10,534 bases of DNA, taken from positions 1-10,534 of the forward strand of contig JALSGY010000460.1 in assembly GCA_026982515.1 (NCBI GenBank), read 5' to 3'. Positions 1 through 5,979 of the stretch are shown in pieces. Both the position numbers and the translations under genes were made by a program. Every line of letters begins with the position of its first letter. Position 1 is the stretch's first letter. This DNA comes from Paracoccaceae bacterium (lineage in GTDB: Bacteria > Pseudomonadota > Alphaproteobacteria > Rhodobacterales > Rhodobacteraceae). The notes under the pieces were generated by a model. It saw only the letters and a list, made by a program, of their open reading frames with translations, was not told the origin of the DNA and did no database searches.

Positions 1-278
1 GCAAGACCGCTAACGTGGTTCTCAACATCTGGTTCCATTATCCGGCCCAGGCGGTGGATACTCACATCTTCCGGGTCGGCAACCGCACCGGAATTGCCGT
101 GGGCAAGGATGTTCTGGCCGTCGAGCGGGCCATAGAGGACAACGTGCCGGTGGAATTCCAGCAGCACGCCCATCACTGGCTGATCCTGCACGGCCGCTAC
201 ATCTGCACGGCGCGCAAGCCCAAATGCCCCGCCTGCATCATCCGCGATCTCTGCCCCTACGAGGAGAAGACCACATGA
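1..278 (+). CDS. nth: Endonuclease III, C-terminal part (5' truncated by window edge)
   Basis: DNA glycosylase/AP lyase of base excision repair that removes oxidised pyrimidines. The reading frame is open from the left edge; the first whole codon is at position 3, and 91 residues are visible. The visible part starts KTANVVLN, which matches the helix-hairpin-helix end of E. coli Nth, so its first Lys corresponds to the catalytic Lys120. Eighteen residues later, VDTHIFRV supplies the catalytic Asp (Asp138 in E. coli). The C-terminus carries the [4Fe-4S] cluster motif with exact C-x6-C-x2-C-x5-C spacing (CTARKPKCPACIIRDLC). The length from the Lys to the end is nearly the same as in E. coli, so the 3' end is complete. 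The TGA stop overlaps the next gene's ATG (ATGA at 275-278), suggesting translational coupling. Identification is firm; only the N-terminus is missing. Confidence 0.95.
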   Translation, partial: KTANVVLNIWFHYPAQAVDTHIFRVGNRTGIAVGKDVLAVERAIEDNVPVEFQQHAHHWLILHGRYICTARKPKCPACIIRDLCPYEEKTT

Positions 279-1270
279 GCAAACGCTTTCAGGTCGTCGG
301 CATCGGCAATGCGCTGGTCGACGTGCTGTCCCATTGCGATGACGATTTCCTGGCCGAAAACGGCGTTGGCAAGGGGATCATGCAGCTCATCGACATGGAC
401 CGCGCGGTAGAGCTGTATGGCCGCGTGGGGCCCAGCCGGGAAATCTCGGGCGGCTCTGCCGCCAACACCATCGCGGGGGCGGCGCACCTGGGCGGGCGCG
501 TGGCCTATGTGGGCAAGGTGAGCGACGATCAGCTGGGGGCGATATTCGCCCATGATCTGCGCGCCCAGGGCGCCGTCTACGAGACCCGCCCGGCACCCAA
601 CGGCAACGGTGCCGAGACGGGGCGCTGCCTGGTGCTGGTGACCCCGGACGGGGAGCGCTCGCTCAACACCTATCTGGGCTCGTCGGAACATCTGTCGCCC
701 GACGACATCGACGAGGCGATGATGGCCGATACGGAGTGGATCTTCCTGGAAGGCTACCGCTTCGACGGGCCCGACAGCCACGAGGCCTTCGCCCGGGCAA
801 TCGCCGCCACCAGGGCGGCCGGCGGGCGCGTGGCCCTGACGCTTTCGGATCCGTTCTGCATCGAGCGCCACCGTTATGCCTTCGCCGACATGATACGCAA
901 TGACGTGGATCTGCTGTTTGCCAATCGTGCCGAGATCATGGCCATGTACGAGACCGACGATTTCGAGGCCGCCCGGCGCGCTGCGGCGAGCGAGGTGGAG
1001 ATCGTCGCCTGCACCGATTCTGAAAATGGCGCCTACGTCATGACCGCGGGCCGGGAGGTGCACGTGCCGGCCATTCCGACCAGGGTGACGGATGCCACAG
1101 GCGCGGGCGATCTGTTCGCCGGGGCATTCCTGTGGGGGCTGACGCAAGGCTTCGACATGGAGGTCTGCGGGCGGATGGCCAATGTGGCGGCTTCCGAGGT
1201 GATCAGCCACATCGGCGCCCGCCCCGAGGCGGACCTGCGGGCGCTGTTTCGCGAACACGGGCTGATCTGA
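275..1270 (+). CDS. PfkB-family carbohydrate/nucleoside kinase, probable adenosine kinase
   Basis: ATP-dependent cytosolic kinase of the ribokinase/PfkB superfamily, 331 aa. The start at 275 is chosen because MSKRFQVVGIGNALVDV is the expected N-terminal strand of the fold and its ATG overlaps the nth stop. Both family signatures are present: the glycine-rich GGSAANT at residues 59-65, followed by the GGRVAYVGKVSDDQLG strand-turn, and the anion-hole/catalytic motif DATGAGD at 273-279, whose last Asp (279) would be the base. NRAE near residue 217 matches the conserved N-x-x-E motif used in Mg/phosphate binding. Related alphaproteobacterial proteins are usually annotated as adenosine kinase (purine salvage, adenosine to AMP). 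Substrate cannot be read from sequence, and ribokinase, fructokinase or another sugar kinase activity remains possible. The next gene is convergent. Confidence 0.85.
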   Translation: MSKRFQVVGIGNALVDVLSHCDDDFLAENGVGKGIMQLIDMDRAVELYGRVGPSREISGGSAANTIAGAAHLGGRVAYVGKVSDDQLGAIFAHDLRAQGAVYETRPAPNGNGAETGRCLVLVTPDGERSLNTYLGSSEHLSPDDIDEAMMADTEWIFLEGYRFDGPDSHEAFARAIAATRAAGGRVALTLSDPFCIERHRYAFADMIRNDVDLLFANRAEIMAMYETDDFEAARRAAASEVEIVACTDSENGAYVMTAGREVHVPAIPTRVTDATGAGDLFAGAFLWGLTQGFDMEVCGRMANVAASEVISHIGARPEADLRALFREHGLI

Positions 1271-1273
1271 CGG

Positions 1274-1292
1274 GCCGGCGGGCCGGGCCGGC
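1274..1292. terminator. Possible weak bidirectional terminator hairpin
   Basis: In the 30-nt gap between the convergent kinase and OsmC-family genes, GCCGGC at 1274-1279 can pair with GCCGGC at 1287-1292 around a 7-nt loop. The position suits termination for both genes, but there is no T-run on either strand and the stem is only 6 bp. The flank is generally GC-rich, so this may be chance. Confidence 0.25.
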
Positions 1293-1300
1293 AGCCCCGC

Positions 1301-1720
1301 TCAGACGGCGGTGTCGCGCAGTTCGAAGTCGTGGGTGATGCGGGCCGTTTTCGCCAGCATCGCCGCGGCCGAGCAGTACTTGTCCACCGAAAGCTCGATG
1401 GCCCGGGCCACGCGGCTTTCGGACAGCCCGCGGCCGCTGACGATGAAATGCAGGTGGATGCGGGTAAAGACCTTCGGGTCGGTCCCGGCGCGTTCGGCGT
1501 CAAGCTCCACCACCACGTCCTCCACCTCCTGCCTGCCCTTCTCGAGGATCGATACCACATCCCAGGCCGAGCAGCCCCCGGTGCCGATCAGCAGCAGCTC
1601 CATCGCGCTGGGGCCGGGGGTGGTCTCGCCCCGCCCCTTCGTGCCGAAGACAAGGGAATGGCCGGAACCGGAGGTGCCCATGAAGGTGCGATCCTCGACC
1701 CATCTGACCCGTGCTTTCAT
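1301..1720 (-). CDS. OsmC family protein, YhfA-like
   Basis: Small cytosolic protein of the OsmC/Ohr superfamily, 139 aa. The start at 1720 follows a clear Shine-Dalgarno (AGGAGG, 7 nt upstream on the minus strand); longer in-frame starts upstream would reach back into the preceding gene. The two conserved cysteines of the superfamily are Cys50 (in GTGGCSAWDVVSIL) and Cys116 (in DKYCSAAAML). The whole chain closely resembles E. coli YhfA: an N-terminal ARVRWVEDRTFMG strand, a G-PSAMELLL helix start, the EKGRQEVEDV helix, and FTRIHLHFIVSGRGL. Proteins with this Cys pair can reduce organic peroxides (Ohr/OsmC), but the role of the YhfA branch is not established, so a peroxidase function is only inferred. 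It lies 68 nt downstream of the sulfotransferase on the same strand but probably has its own promoter. Confidence 0.9.
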   Translation of the reverse strand: MKARVRWVEDRTFMGTSGSGHSLVFGTKGRGETTPGPSAMELLLIGTGGCSAWDVVSILEKGRQEVEDVVVELDAERAGTDPKVFTRIHLHFIVSGRGLSESRVARAIELSVDKYCSAAAMLAKTARITHDFELRDTAV

Positions 1721-1751
1721 CCCGCCCTCCTGCGCTGTCTGCCGTCTTGCG

Positions 1752-1780
1752 TGGATAGCCGCGTGCCGGTGCCGGGGCAA
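1752..1780 (-). promoter_or_regulatory. Candidate promoter for the OsmC-family gene
   Basis: On the minus strand, TTGCCC (1780-1775) and TATCCA (1757-1752) are separated by 17 nt, giving a predicted leader of about 25 nt before the ATG at 1720. The -35 element matches sigma-70 consensus at 4 of 6 positions, but the -10 matches at only 3 of 6. Positions are suggestive only; read-through from the sulfotransferase gene is the alternative. Confidence 0.3.
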
Positions 1781-1788
1781 GCGGTGCG

Positions 1789-2592
1789 TCAGTCGCCCAG
1801 CTTGGCGTGCACCTCGTCTAGGTCGATCTCGGACACCGGCATCTTGTTGGCGGGGTTTTCGAAGTCGTACCTGAAAAGCTTGAAGTCGCGGCTGTACATT
1901 TCCCACATCAGGTGCATCGAGAGATCGTCGAAGTAATCCTCGACAGGATGGGCGCGCTTGGGGCCGTGGCCCTCGCTTTCGTTGAAACGGGGAATTTTCG
2001 CCAGATCGACGGGGTGTTTCGTCTCGATCGCATCAAGCACGGACTGCATGCCCTCGTTGAACTTCTCGGTGAAGAAGATGCTGTCGTAGGTGCCGCCGTT
2101 GACGATGAAGGTCGAGACATGCCCCGACATGGCGGACCAGTGAATGTCCGGATCCATCGGCTTGCGCCAGCGGATGGTGTCGCGGGCAAACAGCAGGAAG
2201 CGGCGGAAGCTTCTGATCTGGTCGAAGTCTCCCTCCACCTCGATGCCGTATTTCTGGATCAGAAGCGGCACCAGATTGCCACGATAACGCCTGCCATTGC
2301 GCTGTATGCCGCAGATCTTGTCGAAGAAGGAACTGAGGATGCGGGTATAGGGGTTGCGCACGCAGGTGAAGGCATAGGATCTGTGCGCCCGGACATTGGC
2401 CTCGATCACCGGCTGGCTGGCCTCGATGGCCCATTTGTGGATTCCGGCGGTGGCGTCGTGGATGTCGCCGTCGAAGAATTCGCCGTGATCCGAATAGTAC
2501 ATGATCTGCCCGATCGTCGAACAGGCGCATTTGGGAACCACCCGATAGACGACGCTTTCGCTTTCGGTCATCCAGGTTCCGGGAAAACCCAT
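1789..2592 (-). CDS. Sulfotransferase family 2 domain protein (PAPS-dependent)
   Basis: Predicted cytosolic enzyme that transfers sulfate from PAPS to an acceptor, probably a carbohydrate; 267 aa. The start at 2592 follows AAGGAGG about 10 nt upstream on the minus strand. MTESES (start 2571) is an alternative without as good a ribosome site. The 5'-phosphosulfate-binding loop is RVVPKCACST (residues 17-26), the form seen in family 2 carbohydrate sulfotransferases such as chondroitin 4-O-sulfotransferases. The 3'-phosphate-binding motif is CVRNPYTRILSSFF (77-90), with the expected Arg79, Arg84 and Ser87. No signal peptide or membrane segment is evident. The protein is short, consisting of one catalytic domain only. 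It is divergently transcribed from the glycosyltransferase, which suggests both act on one glycan. The acceptor cannot be deduced. Confidence 0.87.
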   Translation of the reverse strand: MGFPGTWMTESESVVYRVVPKCACSTIGQIMYYSDHGEFFDGDIHDATAGIHKWAIEASQPVIEANVRAHRSYAFTCVRNPYTRILSSFFDKICGIQRNGRRYRGNLVPLLIQKYGIEVEGDFDQIRSFRRFLLFARDTIRWRKPMDPDIHWSAMSGHVSTFIVNGGTYDSIFFTEKFNEGMQSVLDAIETKHPVDLAKIPRFNESEGHGPKRAHPVEDYFDDLSMHLMWEMYSRDFKLFRYDFENPANKMPVSEIDLDEVHAKLGD

Positions 2593-2734
2593 GTGTTCTC
2601 GGCCTCCTTCATGCCGGTGCCGGGGGGGCAGGCTGGCGGTTTGCGTTGAAAAAGGAAAGAAATCCTGTTTTCTCAACGATTCTTCACGTTATCTATGTGA
2701 ACAATCGGCCGCGCAACAAGGTTCTGGTTCCTGA
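2593..2734. promoter_or_regulatory. Divergent intergenic region with imperfect inverted repeat
   Basis: This 142-nt region separates the sulfotransferase (minus) and glycosyltransferase (plus) starts. The part from about 2641 to 2705 is markedly AT-richer than the coding surroundings, as expected for promoters in both directions. It contains an imperfect inverted repeat: CGTTGA at 2644-2649 and TCAACG at 2673-2678, with inner complements GGA (2654-2656) and TCC (2663-2665) and an A-run facing a T-run. TTGAAA (2646-2651) is a good -35 match on the plus strand, but no convincing -10 lies at the right distance. The glycosyltransferase ATG at 2735 has only a weak, distant AAGG as ribosome site, and an in-frame TGA directly precedes it, so the start cannot be moved upstream. 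Confidence 0.5.
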
Positions 2735-4312
2735 ATGGCAAAAATCGCATTCATCCTTCTTTGCCACAAGGATCCCGAAGCGGTCATTGCCCAGGCCAGG
2801 CGTCTCACGGCGGCCGGAGACTGCATGGCGATCCATTTCGATGGCCGTGCCGACGATGGGGACTACCTGCGCATCCGCAAGGCGCTGGAGGACAACCCCG
2901 ATATCACCTTCGCGCGCCGGCGTATCAGATGCGGCTGGGGAGAATGGAGCCTGGTGCAGGCCACGCTGGAGGCAGTGAAGGCGGCCGAGGCGGCCTTTCC
3001 GCGGGCCACCCATTTCTACATGCTTTCGGGCGACTGCATGGCGATCAAGTCGGCGGAATATGCCCATGAGTTCCTCGATCGCGAAGATGTCGATTACATC
3101 GAGAGCTTCGACTATTTCGAGAGCGACTGGATCAAGACCGGTTTCAAGGAAGAGCGGCTGATCTACCGCCACTATTTCAACGAACGCCGCCACAAGCGGC
3201 TGTTCTATGCCGCCTACGAACTTCAGAAACGGCTGGGGCTGAAGCGGCGGATCCCGGCGGACCTGCAAATCATGATCGGCAGCCAGTGGTGGTGCCTGCG
3301 CCGGCGCACCATCGAGTGGGTGCTCGATTTCTGCCGCCAGCGGCCCGATGTGATCCGCTTTTTCCGCACCACCTGGATCCCCGATGAAACCTTCTTTCAG
3401 ACCATCGTGCGCCACCTGGTGCCGGCAGACGAGATCCGGACCCGCACCCTGACCTTCCTGATGTTTTCCGATTACGGGATGCCGGTCACCTTCTACAACG
3501 ATCACTACGATCTTCTGCTGAGCCAGGATTTCCTGTTCGCCCGCAAGATCTCTCCCGAGGCGGAAGAGCTCAAGGCGCGGCTGGGAGAGCTTTACGCCGC
3601 CCGCGGCGTGCAGTTCCGGATCTCCGACGAGGGGCGCAGCCTCTACAGGTTTCTCACCAGCCGGGGGCGGGAGGGGCGCCGCTTCGCGCCCCGCTTCTGG
3701 GAAAAGGAATCGACGATCGGGCGCGAGCGCGAGCTGCTGATCATTGCCTGCAAGAAGTGGCACGTGGGCAAGCGCCTGCTGGAACGTATTCGCCAGGCCA
3801 CGGGCCTGCCCGCGCTGGAGTATCTGTTCGACGAGGAATACACCCCCATGCCCGATCTCGGCGGCATCCAGAAGACGCTGGCCAAACGCACCCGCCACCG
3901 CCGTGCGCTGGTGCGGATGCTGTTCGAATATCACGAGACCGACCGGCTGATCTTCTGCCTCGATCCCAACAACATGGACCTGCTGCACGATTTCTACACC
4001 GATCGCTCCAGAACATGCCTGCTGCATGTGGAATGCGAGTTCACGGATGAATACCTGCTGGGCCACGCCCGCCGAGTCGGCCTGGCCGGAGAGCGCACGC
4101 CACCCGAAACCATCGCCCGGCTGCTGCCCACCATCCGCGCCGACGTGTTCCACGAGGCCGACCGGATCAGGGATGCCAACTTCCCCAACTTTCATGAAAT
4201 GCGGGAATCCGCCACACCGGAAGAAAATGCCTTGCCGCTGGCAAGATTTCTGGACATCACCGAGGCACAGGCGCGCGACATCGCCGCCACCCAATACCTG
4301 TTCGCCGACTGA
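2735..4312 (+). CDS. Glycosyltransferase family 14 (core-2/I-branching-like) with DUF5928-type C-terminal domain
   Basis: Two-domain protein of 525 aa. Residues 1 to about 260 look like a bacterial relative of the beta-1,6-N-acetylglucosaminyltransferase (core-2/I-branching) family. MAKIAFILLCHKDP starts the fold, HFYMLSGDCMAI (93-104) matches the family's L-S-G-x-D region, GSQWWCLRR (182-190) matches its G-S-Q-W strand, and PDETFFQTI (217-225) matches the acidic P-D-E-x-F-x-Q-T motif. The family usually moves GlcNAc or xylose from a UDP-sugar. Residues about 300-525 form a second domain that I believe corresponds to DUF5928, of unknown function. It holds a loop resembling a degenerate Walker A (LLIIACKKWHVGKR, 334-347) and a hydrophobic strand ending in Asp410 (RLIFCLD). 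No signal peptide or transmembrane helix is seen. It is divergent from the sulfotransferase and 8 nt from the HIT gene. The GT14 assignment is good; donor, acceptor and C-terminal role are unknown. Confidence 0.82.
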   Translation: MAKIAFILLCHKDPEAVIAQARRLTAAGDCMAIHFDGRADDGDYLRIRKALEDNPDITFARRRIRCGWGEWSLVQATLEAVKAAEAAFPRATHFYMLSGDCMAIKSAEYAHEFLDREDVDYIESFDYFESDWIKTGFKEERLIYRHYFNERRHKRLFYAAYELQKRLGLKRRIPADLQIMIGSQWWCLRRRTIEWVLDFCRQRPDVIRFFRTTWIPDETFFQTIVRHLVPADEIRTRTLTFLMFSDYGMPVTFYNDHYDLLLSQDFLFARKISPEAEELKARLGELYAARGVQFRISDEGRSLYRFLTSRGREGRRFAPRFWEKESTIGRERELLIIACKKWHVGKRLLERIRQATGLPALEYLFDEEYTPMPDLGGIQKTLAKRTRHRRALVRMLFEYHETDRLIFCLDPNNMDLLHDFYTDRSRTCLLHVECEFTDEYLLGHARRVGLAGERTPPETIARLLPTIRADVFHEADRIRDANFPNFHEMRESATPEENALPLARFLDITEAQARDIAATQYLFAD

Positions 4313-4320
4313 GGAAGACC

Positions 4321-4704
4321 ATGGCCTATACCTACGATGATCAGAACGTCTTTGCGAAGATCCTGCGGGGCGAGTTCCCCTGCAACAAGGTTCTGGAAAC
4401 CGGGCATACCCTGGCCTTTCGCGACATCAACCCGCAGGCGCCCGAACATGTGCTGGTGATTCCCAAGGGCCCGTACGTGAACTACGATCACTTCGCCACC
4501 GAGGCTTCGGACGAGGAAATCATCGATTTCACCCGCGCCATCGGCCGGGTCTGCACGCTGATCGGGGTCTGCCCCCAGGATGGCGGACTGGGCTATCGGA
4601 TGATCGCCAATACCGGCGAGGCGGGGGTGCAGGAGGTGCCGCACCTGCACGTGCATATTCTCGGCGGCCGGGTTCTGGGGCGGATGCTGCCGCGTTCGGG
4701 CTGA
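4321..4704 (+). CDS. HIT family (HINT-like) nucleotide-binding hydrolase
   Basis: Histidine-triad protein, 127 aa, close to the usual length of bacterial HINT proteins. The HIT motif is PHLHVHILGG, with His108, His110 and His112; His110 and His112 lie at the active site, and the middle one is expected to be the nucleophile. Upstream family marks are the N-terminal FAKILRGEFPCNKVLET and the AFRDINPQAPEHVLVIPK strand pair that binds the nucleotide. Members hydrolyse nucleoside phosphoramidates such as AMP-lysine or AMP-NH2; physiological substrates in bacteria are poorly defined. The start is fixed by GAGGA at 4311-4315, which overlaps the stop of the glycosyltransferase, leaving only 8 nt between the genes and indicating coupled translation. 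It converges on the ABC ATPase gene 10 nt away. Whether it works with the glycosyltransferase is unproven. Confidence 0.93.
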   Translation: MAYTYDDQNVFAKILRGEFPCNKVLETGHTLAFRDINPQAPEHVLVIPKGPYVNYDHFATEASDEEIIDFTRAIGRVCTLIGVCPQDGGLGYRMIANTGEAGVQEVPHLHVHILGGRVLGRMLPRSG

Positions 4705-4714
4705 GCGCGCCCCT

Positions 4715-5650
4715 TCAGCGCCCCGTGGTGAGTGCGAGAAAGACGTCTTCGAGATCGGGCTCTTCCGTGGCCACGTCGCGGATGCGGATGCCGGCCGCCG
4801 AAAGCGCCGAAAGGATATCCTCGGCCGGGGTTTCGGTGCGGCGGTAGTGGAAGGCCAGCGCACCGTCCTCGCGGCGCTCCATGCTTACGCCGGGCGGCAG
4901 GTCGGGCGCGGAGGCGGCGGGGGCCTCGGGCTGGATGACCAGGGTCTTGGCGTCCATCCGGCCCACCAGCGCGCGGGTTTCGTCCTGCACCACCACCTCG
5001 CCGTGGTTGATGATGGCGATCTCGTCGCACATCTCCTCGGCCTCTTCCAGGTAATGGGTGGTCAGGATGATCGTGGTGCCGTGCTCGCGGTTCATCCGGC
5101 GCACGTTGTCCCACAGCATCTGTCGCAGCTCGATGTCGACGCCGGCGGTGGGCTCGTCGAGCACCAGCACATGCGGGTCATGCACCAGCGCCTTGGCCAG
5201 CAGCAGCCGCCGGCGCATGCCCCCCGAGAGGTGTCGGGCATAGGCGTTGGCCTGCTCGGTGAGGCCGACCATCTCCAGGATCTCGTCGGTGCGGCGTTCG
5301 CGTTTCGGCACGCCGTAGAGCCCGGCCTGCACCTCCAGCGAGGCGCGCGGCGAGAAGAACGGATCCATGTTCAGCTCCTGCGGCATCACGCCGATGGCGG
5401 CGCGCGACTGGCGCGGGTTCACGTCCTGGTCGAAGCCCCAGATGCAGACCCGGCCCGAGGTCTTGATCACCAGCCCGGCAAGGATGTTGATCAGGGTCGA
5501 CTTGCCCGCCCCGTTCGGGCCCAGCAGCCCGAAGATCGCGCCCTTGCGGATCGCCAGGTTGACGCCCTTGAGCGCCTGTTTCGGCGGCTGGCTGGCCGTG
5601 CCTGCGTAGGTCTTGCACAGGTTCCGTATCTCGATTGCGTTTTCGGCCAT
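4715..5650 (-). CDS. ABC transporter ATP-binding protein (ABC-2 exporter type)
   Basis: Cytoplasmic ATPase subunit, 311 aa, resembling the DrrA/NodI/YadG group that pairs with ABC-2 permeases. Motifs in order: Walker A GPNGAGKS (44-51), Q-loop Gln91 in VMPQELN, signature LSGGM (141-145), Walker B VLVLDEP (161-167), D-loop AGVD, and H-loop His199 in LTTHYLEEAEEMCD. After the ATPase core there is a C-terminal extension of about 80 residues ending in EEPDLEDVFLALTTGR, the usual ending of this group. The start at 5650 follows an AAGGGCGGG ribosome site; an in-frame ATG at 5686 would add 12 poorly conserved-looking residues. No permease gene adjoins it: the gene downstream is convergent and the one upstream is divergent. 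The partner must therefore lie elsewhere, and the exported substrate is unknown. Confidence 0.93.
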   Translation of the reverse strand: MAENAIEIRNLCKTYAGTASQPPKQALKGVNLAIRKGAIFGLLGPNGAGKSTLINILAGLVIKTSGRVCIWGFDQDVNPRQSRAAIGVMPQELNMDPFFSPRASLEVQAGLYGVPKRERRTDEILEMVGLTEQANAYARHLSGGMRRRLLLAKALVHDPHVLVLDEPTAGVDIELRQMLWDNVRRMNREHGTTIILTTHYLEEAEEMCDEIAIINHGEVVVQDETRALVGRMDAKTLVIQPEAPAASAPDLPPGVSMERREDGALAFHYRRTETPAEDILSALSAAGIRIRDVATEEPDLEDVFLALTTGR

Positions 5651-5658
5651 TCCCGCCC

Positions 5659-5686
5659 TTGTCCGTGCCAAGCCATCCGTTATCAT
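5659..5686 (+). promoter_or_regulatory. Candidate sigma-70 promoter for zinc-finger gene and polA
   Basis: TTGTCC (5659-5664, 4 of 6 consensus) and TATCAT (5681-5686, 5 of 6 consensus) are separated by 16 nt. They lie in the 86-nt divergent gap between the ABC ATPase start and the zinc-finger gene start. Transcription would begin near 5693, giving a leader of about 44 nt. No equally good promoter was seen for the opposite direction. Confidence 0.45.
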
Positions 5687-5736
5687 GCACCGGCTTAAAC
5701 CGCGGGCGCGTCCGCGACAACCGATCGAGGCTGGAA

Positions 5737-5931
5737 ATGACCATCGAGGCTCCTGAAATTGAAGTGGTGAACAGCTGGCGCGTGGCCTGCGACGGCGGCG
5801 AGGGCGCGCTGGGCCACCCGCGCGTGTGGCTGAGCATCCCCCGCGATCGGGGCTGGGTCGAGTGCGGCTATTGCGACAAGCGCTACGTGCACGGGGAACG
5901 CGCCGCCAGGGAAGAAGAGCCGGCGCAGTAA
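5737..5931 (+). CDS. Zinc-finger domain protein (zf-CHCC, NDUFS6-like)
   Basis: A 64-residue protein consisting almost wholly of a CHCC zinc-binding domain, the same family as the mitochondrial complex I accessory subunit NDUFS6. The likely ligands are Cys18, His27, Cys43 and Cys46, in CDGGEGALGHPRVWLSI and ECGYCDKRY; the CDGG-x-x-x-LGHP stretch is the family hallmark. The start at 5737 is preceded by GAGG 6 nt upstream, and the reading frame above it has no family similarity. The protein is widespread in alphaproteobacteria, where a role tied to complex I has been suggested by homology, but no function can be proven here. It is followed after 48 nt by polA on the same strand and probably shares its transcript. 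Confidence 0.9.
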   Translation: MTIEAPEIEVVNSWRVACDGGEGALGHPRVWLSIPRDRGWVECGYCDKRYVHGERAAREEEPAQ

Positions 5932-5934
5932 CGC

Positions 5935-5956
5935 GCCGGGCGCGGGCACGCCCGGC
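5935..5956 (+). other. Perfect 8-bp GC hairpin between zinc-finger gene and polA
   Basis: GCCGGGCG (5935-5942) is exactly complementary to CGCCCGGC (5949-5956) with a 6-nt loop. It begins 4 nt after the zinc-finger stop and ends 12 nt before the polA Shine-Dalgarno (GGAGG, 5969-5973). No T-run follows, so it is not a standard intrinsic terminator on either strand. It may act as an mRNA-stability or attenuating structure that sets polA expression relative to the upstream gene. Confidence 0.5.
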
Positions 5957-5979
5957 CACAACATATCCGGAGGGGCTGC

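Noticed and set aside
257..1258. A 333-codon minus-strand open frame opposite the PfkB kinase
   Set aside because: It mirrors the kinase gene almost exactly, and the sense frame carries both PfkB signatures.
1311..1936. Plus-strand open frames of 187 and 201 codons opposite the OsmC-family gene
   Set aside because: The minus-strand frame is a clear YhfA-like protein with a good ribosome site; the plus-strand frames have no domain similarity.
2693..4294. A 533-codon open frame on the minus strand opposite the glycosyltransferase
   Set aside because: It is fully antisense to a gene with clear family motifs, and its translation has no recognisable domain and a composition (rich in Gly, His, Gln, Pro) typical of GC-rich shadow frames.
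2735..4312. Possible horizontal transfer of the glycosyltransferase/sulfotransferase segment
   Set aside because: Coding GC and codon style look like the neighbours by eye, and there are no mobile-element genes, tRNA or flanking repeats to support recent transfer.
4700..4719. Inverted repeat GCTGA/TCAGC spanning both convergent stop codons of the HIT and ABC genes
   Set aside because: The stem is only 5 bp with a 10-nt loop and no T-run, and the complementarity is partly forced by the two facing TGA stop codons, so it is not called as a terminator.
5651..5959. A long N-terminal extension of the ABC ATPase frame up to 5959
   Set aside because: The extra residues are Arg/Ala/Pro-rich and antisense to the zinc-finger gene. 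The ATPase fold starts normally at the ATG at 5650, which has a ribosome site.
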